Assembly: GCA_021414005.1 (NCBI GenBank)
Contig: JAIOPH010000018.1
Location: forward strand, 147,358-211,357
Reading direction: 5' to 3'
Source of the DNA: Chthoniobacter sp.
Lineage (GTDB): Bacteria > Verrucomicrobiota > Verrucomicrobiia > Chthoniobacterales > Chthoniobacteraceae
DNA length: 64,000 nt
Part shown: piece by piece, positions 19,289-28,841 of the stretch
Position numbering within the stretch: the stretch's first letter is position 1
Layout of the letters: every line of letters begins with the position of its first letter
Program-made: the position numbers and the translations under genes
The notes under the pieces: model-generated
Databases searched by the model: none
The model's input: the letters and a program-made list of their open reading frames with translations, nothing else
Told to the model about the DNA's origin: nothing

Positions 19289-20250
19289 TTGGATTTCTGG
19301 TCGAGCTGGAGAAGCGGAAAAATCTGCCCGGCTTTTTCGTCGAGGACGATTTTGCGGGAAAGCTGCGGCAGGACTTCCTGCATCGTTTCGAGGTAAAGGC
19401 GCTGGCGGGTGACGTCGGGCGACTTCAGGTATTCGGCGAGCGTCGCGTTAAAGCGGCCGGCGTCGCCTTTCGCCTCGTTCACGCGTTTCGCGGCGTAGCC
19501 CTCGGCGGCGCTGACCTTGCGCAGCGCCTCGCCCCGGGCGCGGGGCACGACCTTGTTGTATTCCCCGTTGGCGAGATTGATGGCCTGCTGCTTCTCCTGC
19601 TGGGCTTGGTTCACTTCGCTAAACGAGGCCTGCACGGCTTTGGGCGGATGTACATTTTGGAGCTGCACCTGCTTGACCGTGATCCCGAGCCCGTAGCGCG
19701 TCACGAGCGCCTGCAGGCGGGCGAGCGATTCGGCTTCAATCTCCTGCCGCCCGATGGTCAGCACCTCGTCGATGGTGCGATCACCCACCACTTCGCGCAT
19801 CACCGCCTCGCCCGCGTCGCGCAGCGTCCACTCGGGCTCGAAGACGTGAAACTTGAATTGCTTCGGATCGTCGATCCGGTACTGCACGATCCACTCGATG
19901 AGCGCCATGTTCAGGTCGCCGGTGACGATGTTGCGCTCGGCCTCGGCGTCGTCGGGATGCTGGTTCGCGTGGGTGGCGCCAGGTGTGTTGAAGCCGAAAT
20001 CGAGCGTGAGCTGTTGCTCCACCGGCACCAGCGCGATGACGTCGATCCCGAGCGGCAGCTTGAAGCGGAGCCCCGGCTTAACGATTTCCACGAAACGCCC
20101 GAAACGCGTGAGGACACCGTTGGAATTGGTCGGCACGACCTTGAAGCACGTTAGCGAGAACCACAACGCGAGCGCCGCGACGACGGACGGCACCGCGAAG
20201 CGCCCGAGGTGAGCCGGGATTTGATATTGTGGCGGAGTTACGTTTTTCAT
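19285..20250 (-). CDS. hflK: Protease modulator HflK (SPFH)
   Basis: SPFH protein paired with hflC with 4-bp overlap; TNSNGVLTRFGRFVEIVKPGLRFKLPLG. Confidence 0.88.
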   Translation of the reverse strand: MKNVTPPQYQIPAHLGRFAVPSVVAALALWFSLTCFKVVPTNSNGVLTRFGRFVEIVKPGLRFKLPLGIDVIALVPVEQQLTLDFGFNTPGATHANQHPDDAEAERNIVTGDLNMALIEWIVQYRIDDPKQFKFHVFEPEWTLRDAGEAVMREVVGDRTIDEVLTIGRQEIEAESLARLQALVTRYGLGITVKQVQLQNVHPPKAVQASFSEVNQAQQEKQQAINLANGEYNKVVPRARGEALRKVSAAEGYAAKRVNEAKGDAGRFNATLAEYLKSPDVTRQRLYLETMQEVLPQLSRKIVLDEKAGQIFPLLQLDQKSK

Positions 20251-20408
20251 GGTGTTGGATTCGCTGATGTAACGCCCGCGCCGCGAAATGCGATACCGCA
20301 AAATGCCGGTGCCCCGTGACGGCTGCGAATGGGGAAGTCGCAAATCCCGGCCACCCGTTTGACCTGTTGACCACCGCGGAGCCGCCCCCCATATTCCCGC
20401 CCTTTTTC

Positions 20409-22207
<1,799 letters not shown>

Positions 22208-22208
<1 letters not shown>

Positions 22209-22387
22209 TGCGCGCGCTCGCCGCTCTCGCCTTTGCGCTGCTTTTCGGCGGCTGTGCGACCGAAAGCGACGACCGCGCCTTTTTCAACAGCGGCTGGGTC
22301 CATCCCGAAGCGGGCGCGGACCAGCGGATGTACGGCAGCCAGGAAAAAATCACGCTCGACAAAAAAGCCCCGCAAACCGTGCGGTAA
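22208..22387 (+). CDS. 59-aa putative lipoprotein (not in the supplied ORF track)
   Basis: MRALAALAFALLFGGCATESDDRAFFNSGWVHPEAGADQRMYGSQEKITLDKKAPQTVR; lipobox; ATG overlaps lepA TGA. Confidence 0.65.
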
Positions 22388-22389
22388 AA

Positions 22390-22755
22390 CGCCGCGGCCT
22401 AGGTTTTTGATCGGCGTCGGGCAGATGAATTTCGATGCGGCTCGAAGACGCGTAAGGTTGCTGTTCCTGTTGCGTCACGCCCTTGCCGAAATAGACGCTG
22501 ATGTCCCCGTCGCTGCCGCTCTCTCGCATGAGCTTGAGGCCCATGTGGTGATCGCCCGCGAGCGTCACGAAGTCCGCGGCGTCGCGCTAGAGTTCCTTGA
22601 GTTCGAAGGACTCGCTGTCCGCCAGCTTCACCACCAGCGTCGCATAGATGTCGTCGAGAAAGCCCTTCACCGCGTAGCTCACGAAGACCGACGGATGCTC
22701 CAGAACCGCCGGGCGGTCGCGTTCGCAATGGCTCGGGAAGACGACTTACAGCCCC
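22390..22755 (-). pseudogene. Remnant of a larger protein with in-frame stop; resembles C-terminal region of bacterial ROCO-like GTPases
   Basis: Minus-strand reading VVFPSHCERDRPAVLEHPSVFVSYAVKGFLDDIYATLVVKLADSESFELKEL*RDAADFVTLAGDHHMGLKLMRESGSDGDISVYFGKGVTQQEQ; family call from memory only. Confidence 0.45.
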
Positions 22756-22818
22756 GGTGCGGGCAGAGGCCGCGTCGCTCCGGTTCGTCTTAGCCGCTGC
22801 GGGCCAAAGGCCCATCAA

Positions 22819-22861
22819 CAAGCCAGCCCAGGGCAAGCGAGGCACGAGCGCCGCCCTGGGT
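22819..22861. repeat. REP-like inverted repeat, left arm of RAYT-flanking pair
   Basis: CAAGCCAGCCCAGGGCAAGCGAGGCACGAGCGCCGCCCTGGGT; reverse complement at 23437-23479 with one mismatch. Confidence 0.9.
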
Positions 22862-22926
22862 CTGCGTCAAAATGAATCCTCAAGCCCCAACGGGGCGAAA
22901 CAAATACCGGCACCGGCGAAGGCGGT

Positions 22927-23382
22927 TCAGTCCCAAACATAACGCTCGTCGATCTCCACACCGTGCTTCCGGCACAACGCACGGAACTCATCCTGAAACG
23001 ACACCTTCCGATGATGCCCCTCCTGCGCCGTGATATAAGCCCGCACCTGTTCGACGTTTGACTGGCTGACGGAGAACGCTCCATATCCGCCCTGCCAGTA
23101 GAAGTCGCTAAACGCTGCACCCTGTTCCTTCATCCATTTCGACGGACTCTTCTTCGCCTCCTCCACCAAGCTGGCGATCGTGACGGTACGGGAGAGGTTG
23201 CAGAGAATGTGAACGTGATCCTCGACGCCGTTGATAAGGATCGGTTCGCAGCCAATGTTTTGCAGCACGCCCGCTATATAGGCGTGCAGCCGGACGTGGA
23301 GTTCCGGGTCTTTGAGAAACGGCACACGGTTCTTCGTGCTGAAGACGACGTGCAGGACGACGCGGGCGAGGGATTGCGGCAT
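22927..23382 (-). mobile_element. IS200-like / REP-associated tyrosine transposase (Y1_Tnp)
   Basis: LHVVFSTKNRVPFLKDPELHVRLHAYIAGVLQNIGCEPILINGVEDHVHILCNLS..KSPSKWMKEQG..FYWQGGYGAFSVSQSNVEQVRAYITAQEGHHRK. Confidence 0.92.
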
Positions 23383-23436
23383 AACGGAGGGAAATTGTTA
23401 CGCCCCGGTGGGGCTTTGCCCATTCTTTGTTTCCAG

Positions 23437-23479
23437 ACCCAGGGCGGCGCTCGTTCCTCGCTTGCCCTGGGCTGGCTTG
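23437..23479. repeat. REP-like inverted repeat, right arm of RAYT-flanking pair
   Basis: ACCCAGGGCGGCGCTCGTTCCTCGCTTGCCCTGGGCTGGCTTG. Confidence 0.9.
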
Positions 23480-23634
23480 CGGCAGGCCGTTGGCCTGAAG
23501 CATCCGCGCGCCAAAGGCGCAAAACAAGCCAGCCCAGGCCAGCGGCCTGGGTAGCGAGTGCCCATGAGACAAACGCCCCAACGGGGCGCAACAAACCTCA
23601 TCCGCATTCAAACCGTCAGGGGGAAGGCGAGCGA

Positions 23635-24654
23635 TCAAAACGGAATATCGTCTATCTCAATCGCGGCAGTCGGTTTCGGCACCCCGATAGCCGCGCAAAC
23701 GCGCCCGACCACTCCGGTGGCGCCATAAACTTGATCGTTGTCTTTGCACGCACGCTGGATGATCGCCTTCTCCTCATCTGAAAAATCGGTGACGGTCGCG
23801 ATGATCTTGCTCAGGCTAATCGCACGGCTGTATGACCTTGACTCGCCAAACGCGTAAGCTAAACCGCTCCGCATATGGCGGTGGGTCGCAGGGTGGCTGA
23901 GCAAAATGTCGAAAAGCAAATGCGCTATGCGGGACGGTTGTTCAAGCGAACCGCTTAATCCCTGCACCTTGCCGATAAAGCCATACGGATCCAAACCCAA
24001 CCGCACTGGCACCACAAGGGATCCCCTGCCCAAAGCGAAGCCGACCTCTTGATCTGTCCAATTGCTCTGATGGAAGTCGGCTGTAAGTAGCGCAGCAAGT
24101 GCGTGCATTGAACGAAGCGCCAACTCGATCTCATTCTGCCATTCCAAGCTTGGTGTGATGTCCTCATGCGCAATGAATGCCGAAATGCCCCAAGCTTTAA
24201 GTTCCTTCTTGAGTTCGGCGACGGCAACCTTGTGCGCCGAAACATGACTTAGAAAAAGGCGAAAAAACCCTACGATCCAGAGATGCTTAGTTTCGGAATC
24301 GGGAGGCTTCGCTTTTGGACCGATGCTCGCCGACTTGGAGGTTAGCGGTGTGATGGTGATGCTTTCTAAGTGGTCATTGCTATAGCCCCGGGAGATGGCA
24401 GCCAGCTTTGCGGAGATAGCTTTTTCTATCTCTGCGAGTTTGGGCTCAATTGCTGCGAAGACCGGAACGGGAACGTCCAGCATCAACTCATACGTGTAGG
24501 TGCCCCCATTCCAATTGTCATAATTGGTTTCCTCGATCCGAGCGCTAGCACTCTCCAAAAGATCGACGACATCGGACTGACCTTGATGCCGAAAGAGGTC
24601 CGCCAACGTCGCGACGACATCTTCAACACTCTTTGGGAATCCGTTTTGAGCCAT
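23635..24654 (-). CDS. TIR-domain protein with N-terminal YDNWNGG domain
   Basis: TIR region RLFLSHVSAHKVAVAELKKELKAWGISAFIAHEDITPSLEWQNEIELALRSMHALAALLTADFHQSNWTDQEVGFALGRG; N-term ETNYDNWNGGTYTYELMLDVPVPVFAAIEPKLAEIEKAI. Confidence 0.8.
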   Translation of the reverse strand: MAQNGFPKSVEDVVATLADLFRHQGQSDVVDLLESASARIEETNYDNWNGGTYTYELMLDVPVPVFAAIEPKLAEIEKAISAKLAAISRGYSNDHLESITITPLTSKSASIGPKAKPPDSETKHLWIVGFFRLFLSHVSAHKVAVAELKKELKAWGISAFIAHEDITPSLEWQNEIELALRSMHALAALLTADFHQSNWTDQEVGFALGRGSLVVPVRLGLDPYGFIGKVQGLSGSLEQPSRIAHLLFDILLSHPATHRHMRSGLAYAFGESRSYSRAISLSKIIATVTDFSDEEKAIIQRACKDNDQVYGATGVVGRVCAAIGVPKPTAAIEIDDIPF

Positions 24655-24685
24655 ACTTCAAATTACGCACTTCGGAAGCTGCCGG

Positions 24686-25039
24686 TTAACGTGAGGGAAT
24701 TGCGCCAGGGAGCCTTTGATGGGGGGCGTCGAGGCGCAGGGGAAGGAAGCGGCGCTCCTTGTTCAGCGGGTCGCGAAAGCGGAACGTGCCGGACTTCAAC
24801 TGCGCCCAGTCCGAGTCGAACGCATTCGCCGACATGCAGAGCACCAGCACGCGCGAGCGCTCCAGCCCCTCCTCGATCTTCGCCGGGATGCTGTCGCCCG
24901 GCTTGAGCACCCATTCATCGAACCACACCTTCACCCCGTCCTTGCGCAACCGCTCCGCCAGCGGGCGCACCACCGCCTTGTCCTTCGCGCTGTGGCTCAG
25001 GAAGACATCGTGACTGAATAGTGATTCTGTTGGGGGCAT
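24686..25039 (-). pseudogene. TIR-domain protein, 3' end frameshifted
   Basis: SHDVFLSHSAKDKAVVRPLAERLRKDGVKVWFDEWVLKPGDSIPAKIEEGLERSRVLVLCMSANAFDSDWAQLKSGTFRFRDPLNKERRFLPLRLD; removing one base from the C6 tract restores APIKGSLAQF and an end at 24658. Confidence 0.75.
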
Positions 25040-25072
25040 GGGGAGCGGCGTAGTCTGCGCTGCCGATGAAAA

Positions 25073-25636
25073 CTAGAGCGCGAGGAAGTTTTGGAGGAGG
25101 CGTTTGCCGCAGAGGGTGAGGATGGATTCGGGGTGGAACTGGACGCCGTGAATCGGGAATTCGCGGTGGCGCAGGCCCATGATTTCACCTTCGGCGGTCT
25201 CGGCGGTGATCTCGAGCGCAGCGGGAAAGGTTGCGCGTTTCACGAGCAGGGAATGGTAGCGCGTGGCGTCGAAGGGATTGGGCAGGCCAGCGAAGACGCC
25301 GGTGTCGTGATGCAGGATGGGCGACGTTTTCCCGTGCATGAGCCGGTCGGCGCGGACGACTTCGCCGCCGAAGACCTGGCCGATGGCCTGGTGCCCGAGG
25401 CAGACGCCGAGCAGCGGGATGGTGGGGCCAAAGCGCCGGATGACTTCGCAACTGATGCCGGCTTCGTTCGGCGTGCAGGGGCCGGGTGAGATGACGATGC
25501 GCTCGGGATTGAGCGCGACGATCTCGTCGGGGGTGATTTCGTCGTTCCGTTTCACGAAAGGATCAGCGCCGAGTTCGCCGAAATACTGGACGAGGTTGTA
25601 CGTGAACGAGTCGTAGTTATCGATGACGAGGAGCAT
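25073..25636 (-). CDS. trpG: Anthranilate/aminodeoxychorismate synthase glutamine amidotransferase
   Basis: [56 protein letters not shown]. Confidence 0.93.
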   Translation of the reverse strand: MLLVIDNYDSFTYNLVQYFGELGADPFVKRNDEITPDEIVALNPERIVISPGPCTPNEAGISCEVIRRFGPTIPLLGVCLGHQAIGQVFGGEVVRADRLMHGKTSPILHHDTGVFAGLPNPFDATRYHSLLVKRATFPAALEITAETAEGEIMGLRHREFPIHGVQFHPESILTLCGKRLLQNFLAL

Positions 25637-25645
25637 AGGTCGGGG

Positions 25646-27142
25646 TCACTGGATTTGTTTCGCACGGGCGATGGCGGCCATCATGCCCATCGCTTTGTTG
25701 ACGCATTCCTGATGCTCGGAGGCGGGGTCGCTGTCGGCGACGATGCCCGCGCCCGCTTGCACAAAGGCTTTGCCGTCCTTCAGGACGACAGTGCGCAGGG
25801 CGATGCAGGAGTCGCTGTGGCCGTCGAAGCCGAAGTAGCCCACGGCCCCGGCATAGACGCCGCGTTTGCTTTTCTCGAGCTGGTTGATGATCTGCATGGC
25901 GCGCACCTTTGGGCTGCCACTGACGGTGCCGGCGGGAAAAGTCGCGCGCATGACATCGTAGGCGGTGCGGTCCGGGCGCAGGGTGCCGTGGACGTTGGAG
26001 ACGATGTGCATGACGTGGCTGTATTTCTCCACGGTCATGAAGTCGCTGACCTGCACGCTGCCAAACTCGGCGGCGCGGCCCACGTCGTTGCGGGCGAGAT
26101 CCACGAGCATGAGGTGCTCGGCGCGCTCTTTCGGATCGGCGAGAAGCTCGGCGGCGTTGGCTTCGTCCTCGGCGGCGTTCGCGCCGCGGCGGCGGGTGCC
26201 GGCGATGGGGCGGATGTCGATGCGGCCGTTGATCGCGCGGACGTGGACTTCCGGCGAACTGCCGACGAGGGCAAACTGGCCCGCAAATTTCATGCAGAAC
26301 ATGTAGGGCGACGGGTTCACGAAACGCAGGGCGCGGTAGAGCGTGAGAGGGTCGCCGGTGTAATCCGTCTCGAACCGCTGCGAGGGGACGAACTGGAAGA
26401 TGTCGCCGGCGCGGATGTACTCCATGCCGTCGCGGACCATCTGCATGTATTCGTCGCGTGTGGTGTTGGCCGTGGGCGTGATCGGCGCGGATTCGCGGTC
26501 GGTGTAGATTGGCGGGAGATGCGTGGGTTGGTTTAGCTTCGCAGCGAGCGCGGCGATCTTTTCCGCGGCGATGGCGTAGGCGGCGGCGGGGTCGGTTTCG
26601 ACAAAGGCATTGGCGACGATGCGCAGGCGGCGGGTGCGGTGGTCGAAAATGAGGACGGTTTCCGCGAGGAAGAAGAAGCTCTCGGGCAAACCGAGCTGAT
26701 CCGGCGGTGGCGCGGCGATGGTCGGCTCGAAAAAGCGCACCATGTCGTAGCCGAGATACCCGACCGCACCGCCCGCGAACCTTGAATCCTCCAAGGCCGG
26801 CGAGGGGACGAAGGTGAAGCGCTGCATGAGCGTTTCGAGTTCGTGCAGCGGATCGCGCGCAGTCTCGAACTCGCGAGCGACGCCATTTTCCACAATGCGA
26901 ATGGTCCGCCCACGACTCTCGAAAGTGAGCCTCGGCTGCGTGCCCACAAACGAGTAACGCCCGGCCTGGTCGCTCTTTTCGACGGATTCAAACAGGAACG
27001 AGTAACCGCCGTCGTCGATCTTCTGAAACGCCGAGACCGGCGACTCGGCGTCGGCGATGAGTTCGGTATAGACGGGGATGGTGTTCCCGCGTTTCGCCAG
27101 CTCGCGGAACTCTGCGGCTGTGGGGTGGAGAGGAGTGGTCAT
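25646..27142 (-). CDS. trpE: Anthranilate synthase component I
   Basis: IRPIAGTRRRG..DLARNDVGRAAEFGSVQVSDFMTVEKYSHVMHIVSNVHG..FPAGTVSGSPKVRAMQII. Confidence 0.95.
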   Translation of the reverse strand: MTTPLHPTAAEFRELAKRGNTIPVYTELIADAESPVSAFQKIDDGGYSFLFESVEKSDQAGRYSFVGTQPRLTFESRGRTIRIVENGVAREFETARDPLHELETLMQRFTFVPSPALEDSRFAGGAVGYLGYDMVRFFEPTIAAPPPDQLGLPESFFFLAETVLIFDHRTRRLRIVANAFVETDPAAAYAIAAEKIAALAAKLNQPTHLPPIYTDRESAPITPTANTTRDEYMQMVRDGMEYIRAGDIFQFVPSQRFETDYTGDPLTLYRALRFVNPSPYMFCMKFAGQFALVGSSPEVHVRAINGRIDIRPIAGTRRRGANAAEDEANAAELLADPKERAEHLMLVDLARNDVGRAAEFGSVQVSDFMTVEKYSHVMHIVSNVHGTLRPDRTAYDVMRATFPAGTVSGSPKVRAMQIINQLEKSKRGVYAGAVGYFGFDGHSDSCIALRTVVLKDGKAFVQAGAGIVADSDPASEHQECVNKAMGMMAAIARAKQIQ

Positions 27143-27216
27143 TTAGCAGTTAGGATTTGGCATTGAGCATTTGGAAGTGAGGCGCTGCGCGCGTGGGTGG
27201 GGAGGCGATTCGGGAG

Positions 27217-27244
27217 CAAATGCTAAATCCCAAATGCTAAATCT
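27217..27244. repeat. 14-bp tandem repeat (CAAATGCTAAATCY x2) overlapping the hisI stop, with inverted degenerate copies at 27152-27173
   Basis: Direct reading. Confidence 0.8.
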
Positions 27245-27620
27245 TATATGTGCTCTCCGGGTCAAAGACCCGGCTTTCCCCGATCGCCTCCGGCGTGCCG
27301 TCGGGCGTGAAGGTCTGGAAGAAGCAACTCGCGTAGCCGGTGTGGCAGGCGCCGCCGAGTTGCTCGACCGAAAAAAGGAGCGTGTCGGCGTCGCAATCCA
27401 CGGCCCAGCGGACGACTTTCTGCGTGTGCCCGCTGGTTTCGCCCTTGAGCCAGAATTTTTGCCGCGAGCGGCTCCAGTAGTTCATGAAACCCGTGCGCAG
27501 CGTGGCTTCGAGCGCGGTCGCGTTCATCCACGCCATCATCAGGACGCGGTGGGTTTGGGCGTCCTGAACGATCGCGGGGATGAGGCCGTCGGCGTTGTAT
27601 TTGAGCGGTGGCAGATTCAT
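27237..27620 (-). CDS. hisI: Phosphoribosyl-AMP cyclohydrolase
   Basis: [51 protein letters not shown]. Confidence 0.95.
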   Translation of the reverse strand: MNLPPLKYNADGLIPAIVQDAQTHRVLMMAWMNATALEATLRTGFMNYWSRSRQKFWLKGETSGHTQKVVRWAVDCDADTLLFSVEQLGGACHTGYASCFFQTFTPDGTPEAIGESRVFDPESTYKI

Positions 27621-27639
27621 GGCGTGGTTTTCGTGGAAA

Positions 27640-27678
27640 GAAAAAGCCCGGCGATCCTTGCGGGGATTCGTCGGGCTG
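27640..27678 (-). terminator. Intrinsic-terminator-like hairpin in hisI 5' leader
   Basis: Minus strand AGCCCGACGAATCC-CCGCAA-GGATCGCCGGGCT followed by TTTTCTTT, about 20 nt upstream of the hisI ATG. Confidence 0.65.
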
Positions 27679-27878
27679 GAGAGTGCGGCGCGCGGGTGGC
27701 GGCGACTGCGGCGGCGTGGCGTTACGCCGGGCGCGAGCCCGTCTTCAGATATGCCACCAGTGCTGGGAAAATTTCACGCGAGCCGTATAAGCGGGCGGTT
27801 GGTGCGGTGCAATGAATTTTTCCCCGGCGACTCTCAGATATTAGACGGAGGCGGGGGGAGGCACGCTTTTAGCTAAAA

Positions 27879-28841
27879 ATGCCGTCGCCTATGCAACTTC
27901 TCACCAGCGCACCCAGTGTTTCCTCCGAGGAACGGGAGCAAATTCTCCAGACCATCGAGATGTTCGAGGTCATCACGCAGGCCAATCCGCAGGATTGCCA
28001 GTCGATGGAGATTCTCAAGGATGCATACCAGCGCGTGGGCAAGACGGAGGAGTTTCTCGGCATCGCCCGCAAACTCGGGGATGCCTACGCCGAACTCGGC
28101 CAGTATTCCGCAGCGATGCTCGAGTACGAGGGTATTTTGAAAAACGCGCCGGACAGCCCGGAGGTCGTAGCGGCCCTCGGCGAAGTGGAGGAAAAACTGC
28201 AGAAGGCCGGCCAACTCAAGCCCGCGGCGTCCAGTGATGCAGGCGGTATTGACCTCGATTTCCGTGCCGCCGTTTCCGATTCGAGCACACTGATGACAAC
28301 CGCGGCCACGCAGCGCGCCGAGGTCCGCGCCGCCGCCGGCCGCGGCGGTGCCACCGTGAACGACCTCGCGCTCCGCGACGACGGCAACAACGCGCTGGCG
28401 AAGATCCTCACCCAGCATCGCATCGTGTCCGACGACGTGGTGGGCGCGGCGCTCGATCGGGTCCACGCGAAAAACAAGGACCTGGCTCCCAATACGATGG
28501 CGATGTCGTTAATTGACGAAATCGCCCGCCGCGGCTCGTACGAGACGGACTTTCTACTCAGCGGCATCCTTGACCGCTGCAAGTTCGCCTTTGCCCCACT
28601 CGACTATTACGACATCGACCGCTCCATCGTCCGCATGCTTCCGGAAAGCCTCACCCTGGGTCGCCTGATGCTCCCATTCGACATGATGAGCCGCACCGTG
28701 ATGATCGCGATGGCCAACCCCTTTGACGCACTCGGCAAGGAGGCTGCGCAGCAGCTCCTTGATTACAACGTCCAATGGCACCTCGCCTCGCCGAGCGCGA
28801 TTTTCCGCGTGTTGAAAGAGACCTATCGAATCGAAAAATGA
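27879..28841 (+). CDS. TPR + MshEN (GspE/PilB N-terminal)-like protein
   Basis: N-terminal TPR-like region; C-terminal SLTLGRLMLPFDMMSRTVMIAMANPFDALGKEAAQQLLDYNVQWHLASPSAI; overlaps downstream pilB-like start. Confidence 0.75.
   Translation: MPSPMQLLTSAPSVSSEEREQILQTIEMFEVITQANPQDCQSMEILKDAYQRVGKTEEFLGIARKLGDAYAELGQYSAAMLEYEGILKNAPDSPEVVAALGEVEEKLQKAGQLKPAASSDAGGIDLDFRAAVSDSSTLMTTAATQRAEVRAAAGRGGATVNDLALRDDGNNALAKILTQHRIVSDDVVGAALDRVHAKNKDLAPNTMAMSLIDEIARRGSYETDFLLSGILDRCKFAFAPLDYYDIDRSIVRMLPESLTLGRLMLPFDMMSRTVMIAMANPFDALGKEAAQQLLDYNVQWHLASPSAIFRVLKETYRIEK

Noticed and set aside
22801-23620. Possible CRISPR array from repeated CCCAGGG/GCCCC palindromes
   Set aside because: Repeats are inverted, irregularly spaced and flank a transposase; no direct-repeat/spacer periodicity.
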